A DNA stretch of 11,266 bases from the NCBI GenBank assembly GCA_002338895.1, contig DDJH01000098.1, positions 1-11,266 on the forward strand, written 5' to 3'. The notes beneath the pieces were generated by a model. It made no database searches, was not told where the DNA came from, and worked only from the letters and a program-made list of their open reading frames with translations. The DNA comes from Lentisphaeria bacterium UBA1829 (GTDB lineage: Bacteria > Verrucomicrobiota > Lentisphaeria > Victivallales > UBA1829). A program made the position numbers and the translations under genes. Shown here one piece after another: positions 1 through 6,948 of the stretch; within the stretch, counting starts at the first letter, position 1, and every line of letters starts with the position of its first letter.

Positions 1-359
1 GGGCAGAAAAAACAACCCCTTTTTCTCAAAAGTTTTTGGAAAAATTATATTTCCGGGCTGTTTTGCTTTCTGTGATTGCGGAATCTGCGGGAGGATTGTT
101 TTCAGTACGCGGGGTCGAGATCCTGAGTGCGGATTGTGTTCCGGTTTGAAATGCAGATATTCGTTCCGGCAGAAAAATGTGCAAAAGGAATGAAGATCCC
201 GGGATATGGACGGGGGTTACGGAGTGGAATGGGAGGGATTCCGCAGGGAGAATGTATCATATAACAGTTCTCCCCGGTTTTCCCTTCGGAAGGAAAATTT
301 GTTGGAATATTCTGCTTTTTCGATTTTTGAAATATCATATCCCCAGGATTGTAAAATAG
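1..359. other. AT-richer stretch without a convincing gene
   Basis: I find no coding region here that I would defend. One plus-strand frame stays open from the window edge (about position 2) to a TGA near 190. It would encode a Cys-rich tail with FCDCGICG and ECGLC, which could be the end of a gene from outside the window, but it has no recognisable family. An imperfect inverted repeat lies at 278-297 (TTTTCC paired with GGAAAA, with an inner CTT/AAG-like extension). On the plus strand it is followed by TTTG, so it could be a weak terminator. Base composition is clearly more AT-rich than the genes to the right. Confidence 0.4.
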
Positions 360-759
360 CTATTGCCTTTTTTCCGGGATTTTTTCCAGAACAACGGTCT
401 GGTCGATCAGCCCGAATAAATAGGAGGTTCCCGTTTTCAGTTCATTCGGACTCAAGATCCTGTAGACTGGAGAATAGCAGGTTTCAGGTTCTCCCAAAAT
501 GAGGAAATAACCGTGACGATTTCTTATAATATGATAATCATCCTTATGACTATATAGATTTAAATTGTGCCGTTTCGAGTAATCGGAAGCTCGTCTGCTG
601 GCGTACATAAAGTAGTTTGGAGCGACAATGACGATCGCTTGAGCATTCGAAGCTGTATAATACCCTTGGACTTGACGAACATTCTCGATTGGATGAGAAA
701 AACATCCCGTTAAGACTAGTATCGTGCAAAAAACAGCAGAACATGAAAAAAGACTTCAT
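360..759 (-). pseudogene. Small lipoprotein gene with a one-base frameshift near its start
   Basis: The frame read down to the TAG at 360-362 stays open from a stop at 756-758 but has no ATG, GTG or TTG before residue YFM, although its first residues already form a lipoprotein signal peptide ending in the lipobox LTGC. The ATG at 757-759 lies in another frame and begins MKSFFMF. It is preceded by AGGTGAT, a good match to the extended Shine-Dalgarno sequence. Removing one T from either of two six-T runs on the coding strand (746-751 or 728-733) joins the two frames. The result is a 132-residue protein: start, hydrophobic segment, LVLTGC, then a Tyr-rich domain containing AQAIVIVAPNYFMYA and GYFLILGEPE. 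I recognise no family. The mature protein would sit in a membrane or periplasm as a lipid-anchored protein. Either the gene is decaying or the sequence has a homopolymer error; the well-kept domain favours a recent or artefactual break. Confidence 0.5.
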
Positions 760-887
760 TCCATCACCTGTAAAAGTTTTGTTCCCGTTGAATGGTTCGT
801 CCTGTTGGCTTTTACACAGGAATACACCTACTATACCGCAGGATTACTTTTTTGCAAGAACACACGACGAGGCGCATGCGAAGAAAC

Positions 888-908
888 AAAAACAATCGCG
901 ACTGATTG
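888..908 (-). terminator. Possible weak terminator of the tRNA pair
   Basis: Eleven bases past the CCA end of tRNA-Tyr, the minus strand reads CAATC, a six-base loop, GATTG, then TTTTTGTTTC. The stem is only 5 bp and AT-rich, so it is weak, but the T tract and its position after the tRNA genes fit a rho-independent terminator. Confidence 0.35.
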
Positions 909-919
909 GAAGCGGAAAG

Positions 920-1004
920 TGGTGGTGGGAGATGGATTCGAACCATCGAAGTCAGCGACAGCAGATTTACAGTCTGCCCCCTTTGGCCGCTCGGGAATCC
1001 CACC
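920..1004 (-). tRNA. tRNA-Tyr (anticodon GTA)
   Basis: The acceptor stem GGTGGGA (1004-998) pairs with TCCCACC (930-924). The discriminator A73 at 923 and an encoded CCA at 922-920 follow. The anticodon stem CAGA/TCTG holds loop CTGTAAA with anticodon GTA at 970-968. A long variable arm, as expected for bacterial tRNA-Tyr, sits between the anticodon arm and the T arm, whose loop is TTCGAAT inside GATGG/CCATC. The 85-base length fits this class II tRNA. It is the second gene of a two-tRNA transcript. Confidence 0.96.
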
Positions 1005-1007
1005 GAA

Positions 1008-1081
1008 TGGAGCGGGTGAAGGGAATCGAACCCTCACAATCAGCTTGGAAGGCTGATGTTCTACCATTGAACTACACCCGC
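1008..1081 (-). tRNA. tRNA-Gly (anticodon TCC)
   Basis: The acceptor stem GCGGGTG (1081-1075) pairs with CACCCGC (1018-1012). U73 is the discriminator, as in bacterial tRNA-Gly, and CCA is encoded at 1010-1008. The anticodon loop CTTCCAA within TCAGC/GCTGA gives TCC at 1049-1047. The T loop TTCGATT is standard. Only three bases separate its CCA from tRNA-Tyr, so the two must be processed from one transcript. Confidence 0.96.
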
Positions 1082-1097
1082 AAATGGTATGGTGCAG

Positions 1098-1125
1098 AAT
1101 ATACTGCGCTTTTCGCAAATGTCAA
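1098..1125 (-). promoter_or_regulatory. Sigma70-type promoter of the tRNA-Gly/tRNA-Tyr pair
   Basis: On the minus strand a perfect -35 TTGACA (1125-1120), a 16-base spacer and a -10 TATATT (1103-1098) lie just upstream of tRNA-Gly. Transcription would start around 1091, leaving a leader of about 10 bases before the mature tRNA end at 1081. This is one of the best promoter matches in the window, as expected for a stable RNA gene. Confidence 0.75.
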
Positions 1126-1145
1126 GCCGTATTCCTCTTTTTTTT

Positions 1146-2708
1146 TCATTTTTTCAGAATTTTCCCCGCATGACCGCAAACTCGTTTCTCAAAAAACGAA
1201 AGTTCGCCATTCACATAGACGGAAAAAATCCCCTCCGAAAGGCGGTGCGGATGCCCAAAATCCGCTCGGTCAATCAATGACTCCCGCGAAAACAGAACGA
1301 GATCCGCATAAAAACCAGGACGAATCTCTCCCCGTTCCGAAAGAGAAAAAATTCTCGCCGGCAGTTGCGTCAGACGCTGAATGGTCCGTTCCAGCGGAAG
1401 CCCAAGCCGAAGGCTCCGACGGATCCAGCGGGGAAACGAGCCAAAGCCCCGCGGATGACTCCGTCCCAACTGCTCCGATACCGGACGCGCTGTCTCGTCC
1501 GTTCCACAGCAGATAAACTCCTCCCGGAGAAGACGATCCAGATTCTCCTCCGACATCCCGCAGAACGCCGCCATCGCTCCCGTCGCATCTTCGGTCAGGC
1601 AATCCATGCAGATCTCTTCCGGCGGTCTCTTCAACATGTCCGCAATTTCCTGAATCGTCCGTCCGCCGAAACGCGAAAACTCCGGATGGCGCGTGGTGCA
1701 GAGAATGATCGCTCCCCAGTCGCGCGGGTGCCGCATCAGCTCCTGTTGCAGACGGAGTCTCTCTTCCGGAGAACTCCTTAAAAGATCCTGGATCTGCCGG
1801 TCCGTCAGATCGTCGCAGGGAGGGGGAAGAACCACGCTGAAACTCGTCTGCCCGCTGGTGTAGGGATAGCGGTCCGCCGTGACTCGGAGTCCGCTGGAAC
1901 GGGCTTCCGCAAGACGCTTCAGAAGCGCGTCGATCTTGTGCCAGTTCCGCGGCTGCGCGGTCTTCAGATGGCTCAGGTGAAGGCGAATCCCCGCGCTTGC
2001 CGCAACTTCAAGAGCCTCCTCCACCGATTCCAGAAGACGCTCCCCCTCGCTGCGGAGGTGGGTCGTATACGGACGGTCAAACTCGCGCAGTACCGTCGCA
2101 AGTCCGGTCATCTCCTCCCGGGATGCAAACTTCCCCGGTACATAAAGAAGTCCGCTCGAAAGCCCCAGCGCTCCCTGTTCCAGCATTTCACGCAGAAGCC
2201 GCTGCTCCCGTTCCAGATCCCCTGGAGTCCCTTGGACGTTCTCATATCCCAAAACATTGGCCCGCAGGGTGTTGTGTCCACACAGAAAACCGGCGTTTAT
2301 TGACGGTTTCCGGGTGGAAAGAACTTTCGTATAACTCTGAAAGTCGTTCCAGTCCAACGGGATACCATAGATTTTGTAAAGTTCCTGCAAGTGGGCGCGG
2401 ACCTCTTCGGTCCGGATCGGAAAGGCGGAGAGACCGCAGTTCCCAGAAATTTCGCTGGTGATCCCCTGGGAGATCTTTCCTTCCGCTTCCGGGGCCGCCA
2501 GAAGGGAGAGATCCGAATGCGCATGTGCGTCGATGAATCCCGGAACGAGCGTCAGTCCGCGGGCATCTACAAACTCGGCATCCTCTACTTGGAGGGGGGA
2601 GGGGGAGACTGCCCGGATCCGTTCGCCTTCCACAAGAACCCACCCGCAAAACGGCGACGCTCCGGTCCCGTCAATGATCTCCGCATTACCAATCAGAATT
2701 TTCGACAT
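1146..2708 (-). CDS. N-acyl-D-amino-acid deacylase (D-aminoacylase), amidohydrolase family
   Basis: This 520-residue cytoplasmic zinc hydrolase is expected to remove the acyl group from N-acyl-D-amino acids, freeing D-amino acids and a carboxylate. A short N-terminal beta sandwich (LIGNAEIIDGTG) precedes the TIM barrel. The barrel shows the metal ligands of the D-aminoacylase subgroup: H62 and H64 in DAHAHSD, C91 in GNCGLS, H217 in THLRSE, H247 in LSHLK and D404 in CGTDE. The family motif SHPRGFGSF lies near residues 417-425, and the C-terminal GEIRPGFYADLVLF returns to the sandwich. Length is normal for the family. The ATG is preceded by AGGGG at a fitting distance. The gene overlaps the end of the small upstream gene by 23 bases, so translation is probably coupled. 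The exact acyl and side-chain preference cannot be read from the sequence; a D-glutamate or D-aspartate deacylase, or another related amidohydrolase, is possible. Confidence 0.9.
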   Translation of the reverse strand: MSKILIGNAEIIDGTGASPFCGWVLVEGERIRAVSPSPLQVEDAEFVDARGLTLVPGFIDAHAHSDLSLLAAPEAEGKISQGITSEISGNCGLSAFPIRTEEVRAHLQELYKIYGIPLDWNDFQSYTKVLSTRKPSINAGFLCGHNTLRANVLGYENVQGTPGDLEREQRLLREMLEQGALGLSSGLLYVPGKFASREEMTGLATVLREFDRPYTTHLRSEGERLLESVEEALEVAASAGIRLHLSHLKTAQPRNWHKIDALLKRLAEARSSGLRVTADRYPYTSGQTSFSVVLPPPCDDLTDRQIQDLLRSSPEERLRLQQELMRHPRDWGAIILCTTRHPEFSRFGGRTIQEIADMLKRPPEEICMDCLTEDATGAMAAFCGMSEENLDRLLREEFICCGTDETARPVSEQLGRSHPRGFGSFPRWIRRSLRLGLPLERTIQRLTQLPARIFSLSERGEIRPGFYADLVLFSRESLIDRADFGHPHRLSEGIFSVYVNGELSFFEKRVCGHAGKILKK

Positions 2709-3144
2709 CGCGGATCCCCTGTCTGACCCGTTTCCGGACGGTTTGAGAGGCTTTTTCTCCCCCCTCCTTTGCGCGGGAGAGGGCTTCGCTGCCGACTTCT
2801 CCGCCTGTTGTCACCAGGTCGCTGTACGCATCCCTGACGGTCTGACGGGTTTTCCGCAGAGTCTCGTCCGTTTTCTGCACCGCCTGATCGCGGAGATCAT
2901 CCGCGGCAAGTTTCGCCCGGGCTTTCGCATCCCGTTCCGCCGCAACAGCTTTGTCTTTCAGACACTGGACGGCGAAGTGGAAATTCTCCCGTGCTCCCGT
3001 CCAGCCCCGGGCGATCCGGTTCCGGGTTCGCAGAAGAAAGTTTTCCGCCCGCATCGCCGGTTCGCGCACAAGCGAACTCTCCCCTCCCGAAGAGGATAAA
3101 ATCAGAAAAAAGCAGGCTGTACAGGTGGCAATTTGACGTTTCAT
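2686..3144 (-). CDS. Small secreted protein with a long charged helix
   Basis: This 152-residue protein has an N-terminal export signal (MKRQ, then hydrophobic ACFFLILSSS). I see no lipobox, so it is probably exported and released or held by the signal anchor. Residues from about 40 to 150 are rich in Ala, Lys, Arg, Glu and Asp with very few breaks, giving an amphipathic helix or coiled coil reminiscent of LEA-like and apolipoprotein-like sequences; that is a resemblance in composition only. The ATG at 3144 is preferred because it starts the signal peptide correctly. An in-frame TTG at 3153 lies inside the predicted -10 box. No Shine-Dalgarno sequence is visible. The 3' end overlaps the start of the deacylase gene, so the two are probably one transcript. 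Function unknown. Confidence 0.65.
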   Translation of the reverse strand: MKRQIATCTACFFLILSSSGGESSLVREPAMRAENFLLRTRNRIARGWTGARENFHFAVQCLKDKAVAAERDAKARAKLAADDLRDQAVQKTDETLRKTRQTVRDAYSDLVTTGGEVGSEALSRAKEGGEKASQTVRKRVRQGIRDVENSDW

Positions 3145-3149
3145 GCTGT

Positions 3150-3178
3150 ACAATACACGGAAAACGGATATTTTTCAA
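3150..3178 (-). promoter_or_regulatory. Promoter of the small secreted protein and deacylase genes
   Basis: The minus strand has -35 TTGAAA (3178-3173), a 17-base spacer and -10 TATTGT (3155-3150). Only five bases separate the -10 from the ATG at 3144. The usual start distance would place +1 on or next to the ATG, giving a leaderless mRNA. This agrees with the missing ribosome binding site. It lies in the 53-base gap shared with the divergent pdxB. Confidence 0.5.
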
Positions 3179-3197
3179 CAACGGCGGATGATGAAAG

Positions 3198-4313
3198 ATG
3201 AAGAAATTCAGAATTGTTGCGGATGATAAAATTCCCTTCCTGAAAGAGTCGCCTCTTGCGGAGTTGACCGATTTGCTGTTTCTGCCCGGTGCGGCGATCT
3301 CGCGCAGAGATCTGATGCACGCGGATGCGCTGATTACCAGAACCCGGACAAAATGCAATGCGGCGCTGCTCGACGGTACTCCGGTTCGCATGATCGCCAC
3401 GGCAACGATCGGATTTGATCACATCGACCGCGAATATTGTGCCGAAAAGGGGATTCGATGGAACAATGCGCCGGGGTGCAATGCCGATTCCGTGGCGCAG
3501 TATCTGACGTCGCTGCTGGTGGTGCATGCGGAGAAAACGGGAACGGCGCTTGCCGGAAAAACAATTGGAATTGTCGGCGTCGGCAATGTCGGGTCGCGCG
3601 TGGCGAAAGTCGCGCAGATTCTCGGTCTGCATGTCCTGCTCAACGATCCGCCCAGGCAGAAAGCCGAAAACAACAATCTCTTCGTCCCGCTGGAACAGAT
3701 TCAGCGCGAGGCGGATTTCATCTCCTTCCATGTCCCGCTTCAGAAACAGGGGGAATTCCGCACCGAGGCTCTGGCGGATGAGAATTTCTTCCGGAATCTG
3801 CGGCGTGCTCCTTTCCTGATCAACTCCTCCCGCGGAGAGGTGGTCTGCGGGGAAGCGCTGAAAGACGCTCTCCGCAAAGGAGCCGTCTCCGGCGCCGCAC
3901 TGGACGTCTGGGAACACGAACCGGATATCGACCGTGATCTGATGAATCTCCTCGAATTCGCCACTCCCCATATCGCCGGCTATTCCGCGGATGGAAAGGC
4001 GAACGGAACGGCCGCATGTGTGCGGAATATTGCAAATTTCTTCAGCCTCGACGCAGCAGAAAACTGGTATCCGAAGATTCCCAATCCGGTAAACCGGGCG
4101 GTCCCTGCCGACTCCCTCTTCTCCGCGGTGACGGCGGCATACGATATCCGGAACGATGACCGGAGACTGCGTGAATCTCCCGAAAACTTTGAAAAACTGC
4201 GCGGTTCCTATCCCCTCCGGAGAGAGTTCCCCGCGTTCCTCGTAAAAAAAGAAGGACGGAACAACACCATCCTTCCCATCTTGAAACAACTCAACTTCCA
4301 GCTGGAAGAGTAA
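3198..4313 (+). CDS. pdxB: 4-phosphoerythronate dehydrogenase PdxB
   Basis: PdxB oxidises 4-phospho-D-erythronate to 2-oxo-3-hydroxy-4-phosphobutanoate, the second step of the DXP-dependent pyridoxal phosphate pathway, in the cytoplasm. The 371-residue protein is full length for the family. It has the N-terminal catalytic domain with APGCNADSVAQYL (91-103), a Rossmann site GVGNVG (127-132) with D150 as the likely NAD-selecting acid, and the D-2-hydroxyacid dehydrogenase triad R212 (SSRGEVV), E241 (WEHEPD) and H258 (TPHIAGYS). The PdxB-specific C-terminal dimer domain is marked by AAYDIRNDDRRLR and FEKLRGSYPLRRE, which separates it from SerA and other relatives. The start is the ATG at 3198; upstream GGCGGAT and GAAAG are only weak ribosome sites. 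It faces the exonuclease gene tail to tail, so it is probably a single-gene transcript. Confidence 0.93.
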   Translation: MKKFRIVADDKIPFLKESPLAELTDLLFLPGAAISRRDLMHADALITRTRTKCNAALLDGTPVRMIATATIGFDHIDREYCAEKGIRWNNAPGCNADSVAQYLTSLLVVHAEKTGTALAGKTIGIVGVGNVGSRVAKVAQILGLHVLLNDPPRQKAENNNLFVPLEQIQREADFISFHVPLQKQGEFRTEALADENFFRNLRRAPFLINSSRGEVVCGEALKDALRKGAVSGAALDVWEHEPDIDRDLMNLLEFATPHIAGYSADGKANGTAACVRNIANFFSLDAAENWYPKIPNPVNRAVPADSLFSAVTAAYDIRNDDRRLRESPENFEKLRGSYPLRREFPAFLVKKEGRNNTILPILKQLNFQLEE

Positions 4314-4362
4314 GATCCCTCTTCCCGTTCGTCTCTTCCCCGCCCGGAGAAATGTGCCCGTG

Positions 4363-4911
4363 TCAGGAGTAAAGACGGTAAAGGCGGTTCATTGCCAGCG
4401 CAAACAGTTCCGCCGTCAGCTCCGCGTCAAACATCGCGCGGTGCGCATCGCCAGAAATCCCTTTCCCCAGCGACAGGGAGAGACGAAGCGACTGGAGACT
4501 GTAGCTCGGCATCCCCGGAAATGCCTTGCGCACAATCGCAATGGAATCATACGCTCCGCTGTTCCAGGTCAGCAGTCCGCTCCGATGAAGACTCTCCTGC
4601 AGAAACGCCAGATCAAACCGGGCGTTGTGCGCCACCAGCTTGCTTCCTTCCGCAAACGCCACAAACTCCTCTCCGACCTTGTGAAACGTGGGGGCATCCG
4701 CCACCATCTCATCGGTAATTCCGTGCACCGAAGCCGCCCGGCGGGGAATCGGCATCTGCGGATTGATCAGCGAGGTGTAGCGCGAAAGGGTCCCGTCCGT
4801 TTCGATCCGGACCGCTCCGATTTCAACCGGACGGTCGCGCACCGGACTCATTCCGGTTGTCTCAAAATCAAAGACCGTGTACGGCCCGAGTTCCTGCCAC
4901 TGTTCCGCCAT
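4363..4911 (-). CDS. DnaQ-like DEDDh 3'-5' exonuclease
   Basis: This 182-residue protein is a stand-alone proofreading-type nuclease of the DEDDh superfamily, related to the DNA polymerase III epsilon subunit. All metal and catalytic residues are present: D15 and E17 in VFDFETTG (Exo I), D100 in AHNARFD (Exo II), and H157 with D162 in HRAMFD (Exo III). SVHGITDEMV is also typical of the family. There is no C-terminal extension for binding a polymerase, so it may trim DNA or RNA on its own or act in repair rather than replication. The ATG at 4911 is chosen because the domain begins directly after it; longer in-frame extensions run into galE. A GGAAAG about 10 bases upstream is the likely ribosome site. 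It lies 58 bases after galE and may be read from the same transcript. The sequence does not tell which substrate is used. Confidence 0.85.
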   Translation of the reverse strand: MAEQWQELGPYTVFDFETTGMSPVRDRPVEIGAVRIETDGTLSRYTSLINPQMPIPRRAASVHGITDEMVADAPTFHKVGEEFVAFAEGSKLVAHNARFDLAFLQESLHRSGLLTWNSGAYDSIAIVRKAFPGMPSYSLQSLRLSLSLGKGISGDAHRAMFDAELTAELFALAMNRLYRLYS

Positions 4912-4926
4912 GGATTCGGCTTTCCG

Positions 4927-4954
4927 GAGAGGCGCCCCCGAAAGAACGCCTCTC
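4927..4954 (-). other. Perfect 8-bp hairpin between galE and the exonuclease gene
   Basis: GAGAGGCG at 4927-4934 is complementary to CGCCTCTC at 4947-4954, with a 12-base loop and a possible extra G-U pair. Neither side is followed by a convincing T tract on the minus strand, so it is not a standard terminator there. On the plus strand TCTCTT follows, which is a poor tract. It ends immediately before the GGAAAG ribosome site of the exonuclease, so it may shape mRNA stability or translation. Confidence 0.45.
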
Positions 4955-4969
4955 TCTCTTCTGATCCGC

Positions 4970-5941
4970 TTATTTCGAATAGCCGTTCGGATGGGTCGCC
5001 AGCCATTTCCAGACGGATTCAATGATGGCGGACGCATCTTCGTACTGCGGTTTCCAGCCCAGTTCCTGACGGGCCCGGGTGGAGTCGGCAATCAGACGCG
5101 GCGGATCGCCCGGACGGCGGGGAACCACTTCCGCGGGAATCGGATGACCGGTCACTTTCCGCGCCGTCTCCAGAATCTCCTTCACGCTCAGTCCGCTGCC
5201 CGTTCCGAGGTTGTAGTGGCCGCTCTTCGGCGCATAGAGCGCCTTCTCATGCGCCTGGGCAAGGTCGAGAATATGGATATAGTCGCGGATGCAGGTGCCG
5301 TCCGGCGTATCGTAATCGTCGCCGAAGAGCATCGCCTTTTCGCGTTTTCCCTGGGCAACCTGGAGGAGAATCGGGATCAGGTGGGTTTCCGGATTGTGAT
5401 CCTCTCCGTATTTCCCGGTGGCGCCGGCCGCGTTGAAGTAGCGAAGCGCCGCGTATTTGAGCCCGTAGATCCGGCTGTACCAGTTGAGAACCTTCTCAAA
5501 GCAGAGTTTGGATTCACCGTACGGATTGATCGGATGCTGGGGGGCGTCTTCCTTGATCGGAATTTCCTTCGGTTCCCCGAAGGTGGCCGCCGTGCTGGAG
5601 AACACAAAGGTTTTGACGCCGCCTTCCACGGCCGCGTCCGCAAGGTTGATCGCGTTGGCAAGGTTGTTGTTGAAGTACTTGCTCGGATTCTTCATGGATT
5701 CACCGACCAGGGAGAAGGCGGCAAAGTGCATGACTGCGTCGTATTTCCCGTCTTTGACGATCTTGATCAGGTTGTCGCGGTCGCTCAGATTGGCTTTGAT
5801 GAATTTGGCTCTCGGGTCGACGGCCTCGATATGTCCGGTGATCAGATCATCGAAAACGGTGACTTCATAGCCTCTGTCCAGCAGGTATTCGGCGCAGGCG
5901 CTGCCGATATAACCCGCTCCTCCGGTCACAAAAACACGCAT
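4970..5941 (-). CDS. galE: UDP-glucose 4-epimerase GalE
   Basis: GalE interconverts UDP-galactose and UDP-glucose through a 4-keto intermediate with tightly bound NAD. It serves galactose use and supplies UDP-galactose for surface sugars. The 323-residue extended SDR starts with the NAD site TGGAGYIGS (6-14). HFAAFSLVGES follows near 72-82. The catalytic set is T117 in SSTAATFGEP plus Y141 and K145 in PYGESK. RYFNAAGA, DGTCIRDYIHILDLA and the C-terminal ELGWKP are all GalE hallmarks. The ATG at 5941 is preferred over upstream in-frame starts because it begins directly at the Rossmann fold and is preceded by a strong AGGAGG. A predicted promoter lies upstream at 5981-6009, so it may be transcribed separately from the SDR gene 132 bases before it. 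A related UDP-hexose epimerase of broader specificity cannot be excluded. Confidence 0.92.
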   Translation of the reverse strand: MRVFVTGGAGYIGSACAEYLLDRGYEVTVFDDLITGHIEAVDPRAKFIKANLSDRDNLIKIVKDGKYDAVMHFAAFSLVGESMKNPSKYFNNNLANAINLADAAVEGGVKTFVFSSTAATFGEPKEIPIKEDAPQHPINPYGESKLCFEKVLNWYSRIYGLKYAALRYFNAAGATGKYGEDHNPETHLIPILLQVAQGKREKAMLFGDDYDTPDGTCIRDYIHILDLAQAHEKALYAPKSGHYNLGTGSGLSVKEILETARKVTGHPIPAEVVPRRPGDPPRLIADSTRARQELGWKPQYEDASAIIESVWKWLATHPNGYSK

Positions 5942-5980
5942 GGGTTCTGCCTCCTGTTTCAGTGTTCGTTCTGAGCTGAC

Positions 5981-6009
5981 AATGTACCACGGAAAGTGGA
6001 TTTCTGCAA
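5981..6009 (-). promoter_or_regulatory. Possible promoter of galE
   Basis: In the 132-base gap before galE the minus strand shows a weak -35 TTGCAG (6009-6004), a 17-base spacer and a -10 TACATT (5986-5981). The match is moderate. It would allow galE and the exonuclease to be expressed without the glycyl radical genes. Confidence 0.35.
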
Positions 6010-6073
6010 ATTCCAAAGAGAAAATATTTCCCGGATTTTTTTGCCGCGGGGAATCTTTTCTCTTTTTTCCCCT

Positions 6074-6886
6074 TCAGCAGGGGGAGAGCTGTTCGCCGCC
6101 GTCCGCCCGGATGCACTGCCCCGAGATGTAGCGCCCGAGGAGGCAGCAGAGAAAGAGAACCAGAGAGGCGATGTCTTCCGGCGTGCCGACATGTTCCAGA
6201 GAACTCAGTCCCGGAAAAGGTGTTTTCCGGTCCCCTCCATAAAGCTCCCGGGTGCGCGGCGTGTTGATGTTCCCCGGAATCACGCAGTTGACGCGGACTC
6301 CCGAATGACGGGTATAGGCCGCAAGACAGCGCGTATATTCATGAATCGCCGCTTTCGCCACCGGATACGCACCGAAGTGTCCCGCGGTCTTCCAGCCTCC
6401 GCATCCGGCGATCGAGCCGATGGTCACCACGCAGCCCGATCCCCGCTTCATCATCGCCGGAACGATTTCCCGGCAGCAGTAGACGGTCGAATCCAGATTG
6501 CTGCGCAGAACTTCATGAAACAGCCGGCTCTCAAAATGCAGAACATCCTGCTTCCCCTGATCCGGGATGTCGCCTCCGGCACAGCAGATCAGCAAATCGG
6601 GTTCTCCGAGTTTTTCCCGGACTTCCGCAGCGGCGCGGCGGGCCTCCTCCTCGTTTCCGAGATCGGCATGAACGGGGAGAACCCGGACTCCGAAGCGGGC
6701 GGAGAGCTGTTCCGCCGCATCGCTCAGAGTCGTTCCTTCCTGATACTGCACCAGACGCGCGTCACTGCGGCCGTGAAGGGCAACATCCGCTCCGCATTCC
6801 GCAAGAAATTCCGCAATGGTCCGTCCGATTCCGCGGGAGGAGCCTGTCACCCACGCGATTTTCCCTTTCAGACTTGTTGAATACAT
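6074..6886 (-). CDS. Short-chain dehydrogenase/reductase (SDR)
   Basis: This is a 270-residue classical SDR oxidoreductase using NAD(P)H to interconvert an alcohol and a carbonyl group. The cofactor site is TGSSRGIG (14-21), with HADLG near 73-77 for the adenine ring. The catalytic residues are N130, S158 (GSIAG), Y174 and K178 (YPVAK). The usual NNAG motif reads CCAGG, an uncommon variant. The C-terminus has INTPRTRELY and ISGQCIRADGGE, typical of the 3-oxoacyl-ACP reductase-like and sugar/polyol dehydrogenase SDRs. The ATG at 6886 is preceded by AGGAAAGGG; the in-frame extension upstream is not SDR-like. It lies 62 bases downstream of the activase, so it is likely cotranscribed with the glycyl radical genes and may act on their substrate or product. 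The substrate is not predictable from the sequence. Confidence 0.87.
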   Translation of the reverse strand: MYSTSLKGKIAWVTGSSRGIGRTIAEFLAECGADVALHGRSDARLVQYQEGTTLSDAAEQLSARFGVRVLPVHADLGNEEEARRAAAEVREKLGEPDLLICCAGGDIPDQGKQDVLHFESRLFHEVLRSNLDSTVYCCREIVPAMMKRGSGCVVTIGSIAGCGGWKTAGHFGAYPVAKAAIHEYTRCLAAYTRHSGVRVNCVIPGNINTPRTRELYGGDRKTPFPGLSSLEHVGTPEDIASLVLFLCCLLGRYISGQCIRADGGEQLSPC

Positions 6887-6948
6887 CTGTTTCCCTTTCC
6901 TGATTCGTCTTCTCTGTGAGGGCTGAAAAAATCTCCGCATCCGTCCGT

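Noticed and set aside
360..608. The last part of the broken lipoprotein as an Mrr-like restriction enzyme fragment
   Set aside because: AQAIVIVAPNYFMYA loosely recalls that fold, but the lipobox just upstream in the same frame and the small size fit a lipoprotein better.
689..1516. A 275-codon plus-strand frame running over the tRNA genes
   Set aside because: It crosses two well-formed tRNAs and the end of the deacylase gene on the other strand, and its translation looks random.
3142..3153. TTG at 3153 as start of the small secreted protein
   Set aside because: It lies inside the predicted -10 box and has no ribosome site; the ATG at 3144 starts the signal peptide properly.
3141..4289. A 382-codon minus-strand frame opposite pdxB
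   Set aside because: pdxB is full length with its catalytic triad and C-terminal domain, and the antisense frame has no domain features.
4877..5974. A 365-codon plus-strand frame opposite galE
   Set aside because: galE on the minus strand has the complete motif set and a strong ribosome site; the opposite frame is a by-product of its codon use.
6054..6073. GGGGAA/TTCCCC inverted repeat after the SDR stop as a terminator
   Set aside because: The stem is 6 bp with a long A-rich loop, and on the minus strand it is followed by GCGGC and A's, not T's.
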